A stretch of 64,000 nucleotides of DNA from Litoditis marina. Lineage: Eukaryota; Nematoda; Chromadorea; Rhabditida; Rhabditidae. The stretch covers positions 16,910,330-16,974,329 of the forward strand of contig OZ038439.1 in assembly GCA_964036275.1 (NCBI GenBank), given 5' to 3'. Shown here in pieces: positions 11,237 through 21,008 of this stretch. Positions within the stretch are counted from its first letter, which is position 1. Every line of letters starts with the position of its first letter. Below the pieces are notes generated by a model. The model saw only the letters and a program-made list of their open reading frames with translations. It had not been told where the DNA came from and did no database searches. The translations under genes were made by a program, and so were the position numbers.

Positions 11237-13402
11237 TTAATCAGCTTTTGCATCTGCTTTTGCCTTGGTTTTTCCATTCTTGCTCGAAGCACTAGCACTG
11301 GCCCAAGCTGTTGCTCTTCTATTCTTGTGATGTTTGCCGGCGAGTTTGTTCACTTTATCCACGAGTTCGAGGAAGAATTCCTTGATCTGGGAGAGAGTCT
11401 CCTGAAAATCGATAAATATTAATAGTTCTGATCTAAGTTGGGGCCAACCGAACAAAACTAACGGAGTTTTCTGATATCGTGATAAAAAAGTTGGGGATTG
11501 TCAAATTTGGTAACAAGATAAGGATTTATTCTGAAGAAAAGTTCCTTGATCTGGACGAGAGTCTTCTGAAAATTGGTAAATATTAATAGTTCGTATTTAG
11601 ATCTATTGCAGAGGAGGTTAAATAGACTCCGCAATTGTACAGAGGAAAAATAAGGATCTAAAGTGAACAAACCTTAAAGGTTCTCCGACACATAACACGT
11701 GTTGCTCACACTGCGAATTGATAAGCATGTTGACCAACTCGAATAATTGAGCGGGGATCTTAGAGTTCGGAATAACTTGAACATCATAGTTTTCTAGAAT
11801 CTTTTTCAACTTACATCAACGTCGAAGTTGTTGTATTTCTCCTTGAGAACCTCCCATAGATTTAGTACGTAACCATGGAGTTTTTGGTAGTGTCGTTCCG
11901 TTTGACATTTCAAGTCACAATCCTGGAGAAAAATCGATAAATTGATACTGCCAACAATTTCACGAGTGAATATGTGAATCAGAAGATTTGGAAATAGATG
12001 TTTATATCTATGCAATTTCGGATTGAAATGAAAAGCTGGAAACCTTCAGTTCTGAGCATCCCATTATTTTGATTTGGGTCAATTCTGTGTGGTTGGTAAG
12101 CTACAAAAGGGAGAGAGCGTAGAGGTCAATCAGACCGCAGACAGTGTGAGAAAGTGTCTGCGTCTCGTTGACCTGCATACTCTCTCATCGAGACCGCCTC
12201 GAAAGAGGTTTGCTTGTTGACTGTGAATTGTCGAGGAGAACACAAACAACGAACCATGCTTGGTATATGAATTTGCGTTACTTGGCTAATTTCCGAAATG
12301 TTTTTGTTGCAGTCCGAAATGATCTTCACCCGGTCGAAAGATTGCACAGAATCGCAGTCGAAATCCAGGTTACGTTCTACATCAACAATCTGTAAATTAG
12401 CTAAAGGAAAAAAGGTGGTAATTTATTTTACTTTTTCATTCCTTCTGAGCAAAACGCGAAACTGTGTACATGACAACACATTGAAAGCGTAAAAGGTCTG
12501 CACTACTTCCAAATTTCTTGTCGCACAAATGCATCAACAATCTGTGATAAAGAATATTTAAATATAAAAATGACGACAATTCAGTTTTGTTTGGTTACAT
12601 TTCTGTATTTATTTCTTCTGAACAAGGCGCGAAACGAAGTCGTTCGTACAACTGAAAGAAAGATGTGCACATACAAAAATATTGCAAACGTAAAAGAGCA
12701 AATCAAATACTACTACTATGCAGTTGTTCTATCCAAGTTTCATTCTTTCCATACCTTTTCGAACTATAAACTTTGTTTATCTACAACTCTTGTACCTTGA
12801 GATCAGGAAAGAAAAGGAGGAGTGTTTCCTCGTTGGGTAGTTTTACAATATTGTTGTAGGTCAAACCGATGATTGGAAAGCCTCTCAGACGTTGATCTGA
12901 AGAATGATATTCTGAAGAAGTAATTTGTGCTTTTCGTTAATTTGGTTTTCTTTGTTGTTTTGTAATCGTAATATATGAACTACATGTTTGTAATGTTTAT
13001 AACCGAAGTAAAGGTAATACATTAAAGGTAAGGTAATTTCTTAAATTTTAAAAGGTAAGTAAAGGTAATGAATTCTGTACCTTTCGGAAGTGCTAGTTCC
13101 GTTCTTTCTCCATTGTGACAATGAATGACTTCATCATTCGTGTCACATTCACAATTGTCCAGACAATCGAACACGTAACCTTAAGAACAAAGTCGTGGCA
13201 AACAAAAAAAGGACTATAATATTTTAATTTGAATAATTACTAGCGAAAAAAAACTAGGAATTCAGAAAAGCTCGAAATACTTCGAAACTCTCTAAGCTTG
13301 GTTTATTGGAAAACAGAATTTTCGTCTTCGCAACTCGAGCTACAATTACTAGTACTCACCGAAGGTAATCGGTGAAAGAAAGAAGAGAAGTGAAACCTTC
13401 AT
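11237..13402 (-). CDS. Secreted LRR-like protein A
   Basis: Seven exons join in phase: 13360-13402, 13081-13179, 12796-12896, 12255-12389, 12044-12100, 11815-11922, 11237-11401, giving about 235 residues. The ATG opens a hydrophobic signal peptide (MKVSLLFFLSPITFG). Then comes a Cys-rich cap (CLDNCECDTNDEVIHC), followed by LRR-like segments (LRGFPIIGLTYNNIVKLP, LLLFFPDLKIVDVE, FDCDSV, LTNHTELTQIKIMGC). A C-terminal region carries WEVLKEKYNNFD and an Ala/Lys-rich tail. I know this as a nematode-type pattern but cannot name the family. A TATA box lies at 13435-13442. Gene B (17007-18960) is its paralog with the same exon phases; exon 5 (12044-12100) is found only here. An alternative terminal exon lies in the last intron. 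Confidence 0.75.
11458..11568 (-). other. Possible alternative last exon of gene A
   Basis: This stretch lies in the last intron of LRR-like gene A and copies the start of the true last exon: an acceptor TTTTCAG, then KTLVQIKELFF (the true exon has ETLSQIKEFFLE). It then diverges and stops after 36 codons. The flanking ATAAATATTAATAGTTC is also repeated, so a tandem duplication of about 160 bp made it. It is in phase with exon 6, so it could be spliced as an alternative end, or be a decaying duplicate. Confidence 0.45.
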
Positions 13403-13434
13403 CTCAGATGGATAAAACTCCATTGCAGCCACTA

Positions 13435-13442
13435 CTTTTATA
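13435..13442 (-). promoter_or_regulatory. TATA box of gene A
   Basis: TATAAAAG on the minus strand, 33 bases upstream of the ATG of LRR-like gene A. Gene B has the same motif at nearly the same distance. Confidence 0.6.
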
Positions 13443-14056
13443 GTAAGCAACAGCTGTTCAACAAGGGGGGAGAGAGTAAACAATTCGGAGAGACCCAGAC
13501 GGAGAGGCAACGGACCTCAAAACCAAATCTCATCATCTATCATGTTTGTTATCCCACAAAAACTATGAGTCATGTGAAGAATGTTGTATAAAATAAACAA
13601 ATTAGCCTTCTTTTCAGGCGAATCAGCTCTCTTGCAATTCTTGATCTCTATACTAACTCGTAATTGGTATCCTGGCTGGATGTGAGAGTAAGAAATAGCG
13701 CACATTTGCAGAGACGCAGGTGAAAAAGATTCCTCACCGGACGTTACTGTATACGGCCTGATAACGTTTATCTCAAGTTTTTTTTTTCTTTCCACACTCC
13801 AAGAATGTGTCACTCTCTCGTCGGGAAAAAACATCGGGGAAAAAAGAACGGGAGAAAAAATTAATTACTGCATTCTCGTGCTGAACCTCGAGACTAAAAC
13901 GTGGTTTACTATGAGTAGAAAACATTAAACAACAACCAGCTGTTTAGTCATACGTTATTGACAGATTTTTCTCAGGCATTTTTTTTTTCTGAATAAAAAG
14001 TACTCCCCTGAACAACTATTCAAATTAGGTTATTTTATTTGAACAAAATATAATTG
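13443..14056. other. Spacer upstream of gene A
   Basis: No supported gene. A 105-codon minus-strand open frame (13517-13834) has no homologous partner at gene B and no useful splice partners. The right end (14022-14056) is the left half of the dispersed repeat into which the LINE inserted. Confidence 0.5.
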
Positions 14057-16110
14057 TAGTACAGCATTGCTAACAAAGATATTAGAACTCAAATCAGAAT
14101 TGAAAGATCTAGTGTTGAGAACTCTGTCATTTGTGATAATGCCACTGTTTCGAGCTATATACGAAACAAACTCAAATTGCGGAAACAGATTCCGGTTTTA
14201 AAATACCCCAATAGTATGAGCGGATTTGCCATTGACGACTCTGAAAAAGTGCAATGCTTTTCCGAAATGTTCAAAGGTAATACTGTCCAGTATGATCATG
14301 ATAGTTATTGTCCCCCCATTTTCCCTGCCCGTAAACCTTCTATCTGTCCTATTTCTTTCACTCCTGAGTTGGTGTACAAATATCTCTTGAAACTTCCTAG
14401 TAAAACTTCTTTTTCACTCGAAGGTATAAATCAGTTTGTTCTTAAGAAGTGTGCCCTAACATTGGCCCTGCCTCTGAGTCTTATATTTGACGAATCTTAC
14501 TTGAAATCCGAAATACCCAGTCAGTGGAAGGTGGCCGTAGTTGTTCCTGTGCACAAGAAGGGCAAATTGTCAGATCCTAATAACTATAGACCCATTTCTT
14601 TAACATCACCTGTCTCTAGGTTGATGGAACGTATTATTGCTGATCGCGTTAGATTCAGTTATGACTATCTTATCATTCCTAATCAGTTTGGCTTTATGAA
14701 AAATAGATCCTGCAATTTAGCACTTCTCGAGTCAATTTTGAGTTGGCAACGTACTTTGAAGTCTCGCAAACCAGTTGATGTTGTATATTTCGATTTCAAA
14801 AAGGCATTTGATATGGTCCCACATAGGAAGCTACTTTTGAAGCTACAAGCGCTTGGTTTCGATAACTATCTCATTAAGTGGTACAGTTCTTTCTTGGATG
14901 ATAGAACTAGTATTGTAAAAGTTGGAGATAAACTTTCTACAACTAGACTCGATATAACTTCTGGAGTACTTCAAGGTACTGTTAGTGGCCCGTTGCTGTT
15001 TTTGTACTTTGTGAACGATATATGTCTGTCTTTACCTAATACAGTAGATTTTGTTCTGTTTGCTGACGATATTAAGATTTACGGTAATATTCCTTGTGAG
15101 TTACAATTAGCTATCAATAACATTGTTGACTGGTCAAATGCTTGGTCTCTACCTATTGCTCCCCATAAAACAGCCCTTCTTAGACTTGGTAATAATTATC
15201 AGTGTTTGCCGTATGTTGTACAAAATATAACTATACCCAATCGTGCTAGTACTAGAGATCTTGGTGTCATTATTGATGACAAATTGAAGTTTGAAAGCCA
15301 CATCAACAGCAAAGTTGCTTTGGCTAATATCAAGGCTAAGCAACTATTGAGTGCATTTCGATTTACTGACGCTAAAAGGTATATGTCACTATTCAATGTT
15401 TATGTCAGGCCCATTCTTGAATATTGCTCAGAAGTGTTCAATCCTCCCCCTAAGTCTGAACTATGTTGTCGTTTGGAGTCTCCTTTAAGAAGTTTCACCA
15501 AAATTGTTTGTATTCGATGTAACATTCCATTCAGTTCCTACAAAGACAGGCTCTCGAAACTGGATACTCAATCAAGCTACGTTAGAAGAATAGGCATTGA
15601 TTTATTGCAAGCGCACAAAATAATGCTTGGAAAATCAAAATTGGTCAGGTGTCCCTTTGTTCTGAGTTCGAATGTTAGACATAGAAATAGATTGATTCGT
15701 CAATCTAGGCTTTATCGTGATGATAATTGGTATTTCTCACGGGTTGAAAAGTACTGGAATATTTTCACTAGTAGTGAATGTAATGTTTTATCCCTATATC
15801 AGTTACGTTGTAAATTGCGACACATTGATTGTAATATGTTCAACGATGTTCCTCGTTTTATGCATTGAGTAATATAAGTGTTCAGATGTCCATGTTTGTA
15901 TTTATGTTTCATCTACACACATTGTTTTCTCAATTTCCTGATTCTCTTTAAATGTTTTTATTCAACGCTCCCTTGTAAGTTGATTGCGAATTTAAACCGC
16001 AACCCTTTGGGATACGTATTTGTCATAGATTTCGAGTGATCAATTTGTAAATTTCTACTTGGATAACTTATGTTGGTATCTATGCAAATGAACTTTTTAT
16101 TATTATTATT
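14057..16110 (+). mobile_element. 5'-truncated CR1/jockey-like LINE
   Basis: A non-LTR retrotransposon lacking its endonuclease half. The reverse transcriptase frame is open from about 14062 to a stop at 15868. The element ends in an ATT-repeat tail at 16110. The 5-bp sequence AATTG stands on both sides (14052-14056, 16111-16115), matching a target-site duplication. The flanks together rebuild a dispersed repeat whose empty form is at 4154-4216. It lies between two paralogous LRR-like genes and disrupts neither. The tail and reverse transcriptase type recall the Sam/Frodo-like LINEs of C. elegans; that placement is from memory. Confidence 0.8.
14062..15868 (+). pseudogene. LINE reverse transcriptase fragment
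   Basis: An uninterrupted frame of about 600 codons. Clear reverse transcriptase blocks in order are NNYRPISLTS (about 14578), NQFGFMKNRSCNLALL (about 14680), VYFDFKKAFDMVPHRKLL (about 14785), SGVLQGTVSGPLLF (about 14960) and the catalytic FADD box (15057-15068). A Cys/Arg-rich thumb region follows and ends VPRFMH. The upstream linker (ATVSSYIRNKLKLRKQ) is present, but the apurinic-type endonuclease domain and ORF1 are missing, so it could not move alone. With no stop or frameshift in the surviving part, the insertion is probably young. Confidence 0.8.
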
Positions 16111-16115
16111 AATTG

Positions 16116-17006
16116 TGTCACTAGGACTTTTGGAAGATGGTATGATTTGGTTAATGTGCTCAGAAATTTGAAATAACTATTCAAATATCTGTTAGAACGC
16201 AGGGCAGCAGAATGAGAGAGAATCACAGTAGCTATGTAGTTTGAGCACGATACACGTCTCAATTTCCGAATATCGACGCAAAAGTGACTGCATCAAACTA
16301 CAAGCCCTGCGGTCTAGACATACGCCGTATTAGCCATCTCCGAAACGAGCGAACCCCATGGTGAGTGATATCAGTACAGTTTTTCCGTGGAACTGATGCT
16401 AGCATCGTTCAGAAAAGGACAGTTACATCCGTACGTCCTGCTTTATCTGCTGTGTTTGTACATTCATACGCTGCATTCGAGTTATAACCCGCTGATGTGT
16501 GTGTGGAATTCACACTACAACGCAGCTTTTTTCACACGTGTTCGCTTGAACAATTAACTTCCACAAAAACGAAATATGAACGGGTCAGTGGGATCGAATC
16601 TTCACCAGCTCACTTTTTTTCATTTCTCATTTGGTAGATCATTTTCTATTGAAGACAACTTTTTACATGGTAGATCATCTCTTCCGAAGACAATTTCTTG
16701 AAATGTTAAACCATTTTCTTTTGAAGACCACTCAGTTTACATAACTGTTTTTTGTCGCATTTTTAACTGATTGGTTTTCTGTGCGTCGAATCACCCTGTA
16801 TTTTGGAATAATCTACTTTGCAACTAAAAAAGATAAAATATGTACTAGCATTACAGAAGTCAGCGGCACAGGTTATCTTTCGGTTTTTATTTTTCAATAC
16901 TCTTTATTCTCTCACTATGTACACAAATGTATAGCTAACTTTTGCAACTACATAAAATCAATATAGAATCATGAGTTCAACTCATAGACACAAATTATCG
17001 ACTGAA
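16116..17006. other. Spacer between the LINE and gene B
   Basis: No supported gene. The first 26 bases are the right half of the LINE target repeat. Further on, three loosely similar blocks ending in GAAGACNA (16630-16730) are visible. Nothing else was recognised. Confidence 0.4.
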
Positions 17007-18960
17007 TCATATTTCTATCGAGTTCTGCTGGTCAGTGGAAGAAGTGACGTCCTTTGGGTGCTTCATTGATGTTTGTACTTTGGTGCCGAGTTCGTTGACT
17101 TTGTCAACGACTTCAATGAAGAACTCCTTGATCTGGGTCATGGTTTTCTAAAAGTCGATATCTATTCAGAATTTGAAATGGATCAATCGATAAGTTCAAT
17201 AAAGACTGAACTGTCACAAAAACCAAATAATAAACTTGGAGAAAATATTTCCCCCGCAGCGATATTCCAGAATCTGTGAATTACCGAGAGATTCTATTTA
17301 AAATTACAACGATGATCACTCTCTATAATTATAGTTCCTAATTGAAAAACGTTACTAATTGTCTGGTTTACTAATGAACAGGTTTCCACAAGCTTTTAGC
17401 TTTGGAAAAGAAAACGTCAACGTTTTCCGTTCAGAACACATACATGTTTTTTGATGAACAAATATATTTCAAAACTTGCATCATAATCAAAGTTGTTGTA
17501 TTTTTCCTTGAGAATGTCCCAGAGGTTCAGGACATATTCGTGGAGCTTCAGGTAGTGTCGCTGTGTTTGACATTGGAAGTCACAATCCTGAAAAAGATCG
17601 ATGAAGTGATACTGTCAACAATGGTACTATTTCACAAGTTATTTTGTTAATTAGAAAAGTCAGAAATGAAGTCAGAATACAGTCTTTGTATAATCGTAAC
17701 TAGTACTATAAGTTTCCCTCTTAATTCTCAAAAAGTAGAGGAGTAGAGCACGTTGTACTATGACTCTTTGTTGATAACAAAAGCAGTGCAACTTCGAGAG
17801 ATGGAGCATGTCAAATTTTCTCGATAGAACACATCATTTTCTGATCAGTTTGAAACAATAACAAACCTTGCTCGGTCGGAAAATTCTTGGAACTTTGCTG
17901 ATTTCCGAAATATTTTTTTGACAATCCGAAACAATCTTCACCCGGTCAAAGGTATCTACAGAATCACAGTCAAAATCCGGGTTACGCTCCACGTCAATGA
18001 CCTGAAACGAAAACATAATTATTCTCTCGAAATGAAATGGAATCGAACCTACAACCGAGATTCTATTTTCTTCACTCATTTACAAAACTGCAAAACGCAG
18101 GAGTAGTGAACGAATAAGATAAGCTTTGGTAGTTCTTTCATCTTGATTTCTCCGTCAGATGTTTACAACAACGCCGACACGATTGAAACCTTCAAAATAC
18201 GTGTGAACGAATCGATACTTTCTTAAATTATGACATTTTCCAACTATACCTTGAGATCGGGGAATTTGGAGAGAAGTGTATCCTCGTCAGGTAGATTGAC
18301 GATCTTGTTGTAGGTCAAACCAATAATGGGAAAACCTCTCAGACGTTGGCCTGGAACTTATTATTGGTAAATTCAAGTCAGTGGGTAATGGAAACTGTAC
18401 AAAACTTTGAAGTGTCTGAAACTGCCTAGAAGTTTCAAACGCATACTGAAGGCCCCCACAAGCGTGGAACATACTATACCTTTCGGCAAGGCCAGTTCCG
18501 TTCTTTCTCCATTGTGACAATGGATGACTTCATCATTCGTGTCACATTCACAATTGTCCAGACAATCGAATACGTAGCCTGAAAACAGAGGCCATCAAGA
18601 AAGAATCAAGTTTCAGGGCTTCGGTTCGTGGCTGTATGAATAAAACATCCCTGGCCGGGTTGGGTTATGATCCTGAGCTTGATTTGGCTCGGAAGTTCGT
18701 TGATTATGCACTAAGCTTCTCAGAAACCAATGTTGAGAGCAACTTGTATTTGTCTCACAAGTCAGTTATTCTGTAATTTTTCATGCTTCACCTACCAATG
18801 AGAAAACTCACGTGTTTAACATTAACTGAACATTCTATTCTATTCTGAATTGGTCTGAGAACTGAGAAGTGGTCAATAATTATCGAGGAAATATTTCTAC
18901 AAGTTAGAATAACTCACCAAAAGAAAGTGGGAAAAGGAACAGAAGCAGAGTAGACCTCAT
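17007..18960 (-). CDS. Secreted LRR-like protein B
   Basis: Six exons join in phase: 18918-18960, 18480-18578, 18250-18350, 17867-18001, 17480-17587, 17007-17147, giving about 208 residues. It is a close paralog of gene A: signal peptide MRSTLLLFLFPLSFG, an almost identical Cys-rich cap (CLDNCECDTNDEVIHC), LRR-like segments (LRGFPIIGLTYNKIVNLP, FPDLKVIDVE), WDILKEKYNNFD, and a tail starting KTMTQIKEFFIEVVDKVNEL. It differs in lacking gene A's 19-codon fifth exon and in having a Ser/Thr/Gln-rich end in place of the Ala/Lys-rich one. The donor after exon 5 reads GAT|GCAAGT, a GC-AG intron where gene A has GTAAGT. A TATA box is at 18993-19000. Function unknown; secretion inferred from the leader. 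Confidence 0.75.
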
Positions 18961-18992
18961 TTCGGCTTAGTAGAACTCCATGGCAGCTACTT

Positions 18993-19000
18993 CTTTTATA
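18993..19000 (-). promoter_or_regulatory. TATA box of gene B
   Basis: TATAAAAG on the minus strand, 33 bases upstream of the ATG of LRR-like gene B, matching the arrangement at gene A. Confidence 0.6.
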
Positions 19001-19460
19001 CGCATCCACAGCTGCTAGGAGGAAGTTCGAGAGACCATGTAATTTGGAGAGACGCAGACACGGGGACAAAGTTCATGACACACGCAACTGTCGTCTGTTA
19101 GGTCTGTAATGACGAAAACTATGAGTCATCCGAAAAATATAAACATGTAAAGTGATATGATAACAAATAAGTGAAATCGAAACTACAAATAAAACACACA
19201 TAAAGTTACAACTGAAAAACTGTGAATGCAAAAAGAAACACAGCTGGTGAGACTTGAACCGTTTTAGCCTGCCCTTTCTTGAACAAGTCACGACAACTAG
19301 GACTCATCCGGGAACTAAAATCAATGGAAAGTGTTTCGGCTAGAAAAATAGTGAAAACCAATTCCGAATATAGTTGAATTTTATCTACATCCCCACCAAA
19401 CCGCGCGCATTACAACTGAAAAAGTGGGATACAACTACAAATACCATGTACTCACAGACT
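19001..19460. other. Spacer upstream of gene B
   Basis: No exon chain or clear repeat seen on either strand. It probably holds the upstream regulatory region of gene B. Confidence 0.4.
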
Positions 19461-20253
19461 GCTATTATTATTATTTATTCCTGCATATATAAAACATAGA
19501 ACAAGAAGTTTTACAAGATGTTAGGAATAAACTGAGTCCCCAAAGGGATGAGAGCATAACTCTCTCATCTTCGGATTGAGGGGAGCTTTTTAGAGAAACA
19601 GTTGATTTCTCGCATCATCTATTGAAGCGCATATGGAATGTTCTCAAATAAAACAGATACATCAATAACGTCTAGATAGGTCTTAAACTGATTAATATTT
19701 TCCAATCTACCAATATCTCTACTTATCTCTTTTGAGAAAAATTTAGATTGCAGAGTCTTATATATTTTTAGATCATCAGCGAAAAAAACAATGTTGTATT
19801 TGGCGACTGTGCAGAGTAGTTGATAAATCATTTATATAAATAAGGAACAATAAAGGACCAGTGACAGTTCCCTGAAGAACTCCAGAAGTGACGGCAAAAG
19901 ATTTTTGAGACAGAGTATTATTCATTCTTACAAACGATGTACGGTCAGTGAGAAAACTGTTGAACCATTGAACCATTTTGTCATCTAGACCAAAAGATTT
20001 GAGTTTAAATAAAAGTTTAGAATGAGACACTTTGTCAAATACTTTTCTGAAGACAAAATAAATAGCATCAACTGATTTTTTCTTATGTATTTCTCTTTTC
20101 CAGAAATCAATGGAGTTCAATAACGCTAGGTTGCAGGATCTTTTTCCTATAAATCCAAATTGATTGGGTGAAAAACGGTTATTAAATTTAGTTCTGATAT
20201 GGAAAGCTATCATTTTTTCCATAACTCTGCATACTATTCCCTCCACAGTCTAC
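19461..20253 (-). pseudogene. Broken LINE copy
   Basis: A minus-strand remnant of a reverse transcriptase related to the one at 14062-15868. Blocks visible in order are NQFGFIGKRSCNLALL, AIYFVFRKVFDKVSHSKLL, SGVLQGTVTGPLLF, then, after a frame change near 19790-19830, FFADDLKIY. Beyond the catalytic FADD the protein soon jumps to a short C-terminal piece and a stop at 19619, so most of the thumb domain is deleted. The 3' end is an ATT-repeat tail at 19461-19480. The start of the fingers domain is missing at 20253. Confidence 0.8.
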
Positions 20254-21008
20254 CGTCAATGCGTGTTCTCCACAATGAAATCCGAACCACTACCTGAGGA
20301 ATACGAGAGTTCGTATATTGAGGATACGCACATAAACTGACCACTTGGGACTCCAACCGCAAAAGCGGCTCTTCTTTCATATGAGTTTAAGTTTCTGCAA
20401 TACTAGCAAAATATGTGGATATAACCAAGGAATGGTAGAAAAGCAGACCACACTCGAGGTATTCAATAATACAGTAATTTTTCTAACTTTTAATGAAAAT
20501 TATATGTTGTTCCGAGCTTCCGTTTCATGTAAAACACCGAACACCACAGTTGCTGTCTAGACTTCACGAGGTAGTGGTTTACTTGATAGCTGTTTTGCTA
20601 TCGGTTTAAAAGTGTTGATGAGGGAAATAATCTCGCTCCCAGTTGGTCTCTCTCTCTGTTTTTTCTCCCTGAACATTCTCTTATGTATATTTCTGATTGC
20701 GTTGTCTTCAAGAGCAGGCACTGTTGAACATAATCCAAATGCTCAAAAAGTGAAGCAACTTAATAAATTATTTATTTCGGAACACGTAACTCAAACAGAG
20801 GCAAGAACGAACAGAATTTGGAATGTCTACGCAACGTATTCAATACTTTTATCACAAAAAAGTTACAAAACAAATAAAGTATACTTTTGTACAATCACAG
20901 AACTGACAACTGCACAACATAATAACACATAATCGTGACCATTCCAACGTTCATTCAGAAGAACACAGGGATAAAATTAAACATAGTCGTGACCATTGCA
21001 TTGTCCTT
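20254..21008. other. 3' flank of the cubilin-like gene
   Basis: Lies between the broken LINE and the cubilin-like stop. It must contain that gene's 3' UTR, but I saw no well-placed AATAAA. A 106-codon plus-strand frame (20612-20932) starts from a non-ATG codon and has no recognisable content. Confidence 0.4.

Noticed and set aside
11618..11809. Minus-strand frame VIPNSKIPAQLFELVNMLIN in gene A's last intron
   Set aside because: Its possible splice phases do not fit exons 6 and 7, and gene B has no counterpart. Not added to the model.
13517..13834. 105-codon minus-strand frame upstream of gene A
   Set aside because: Lies beyond the TATA box of gene A, has no leader or domain and no counterpart at gene B.
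20612..20932. 106-codon plus-strand frame with a hydrophobic start
   Set aside because: Starts from a non-ATG codon, lies in the 3' flank of the cubilin-like gene, and has no recognised content or splice partner.
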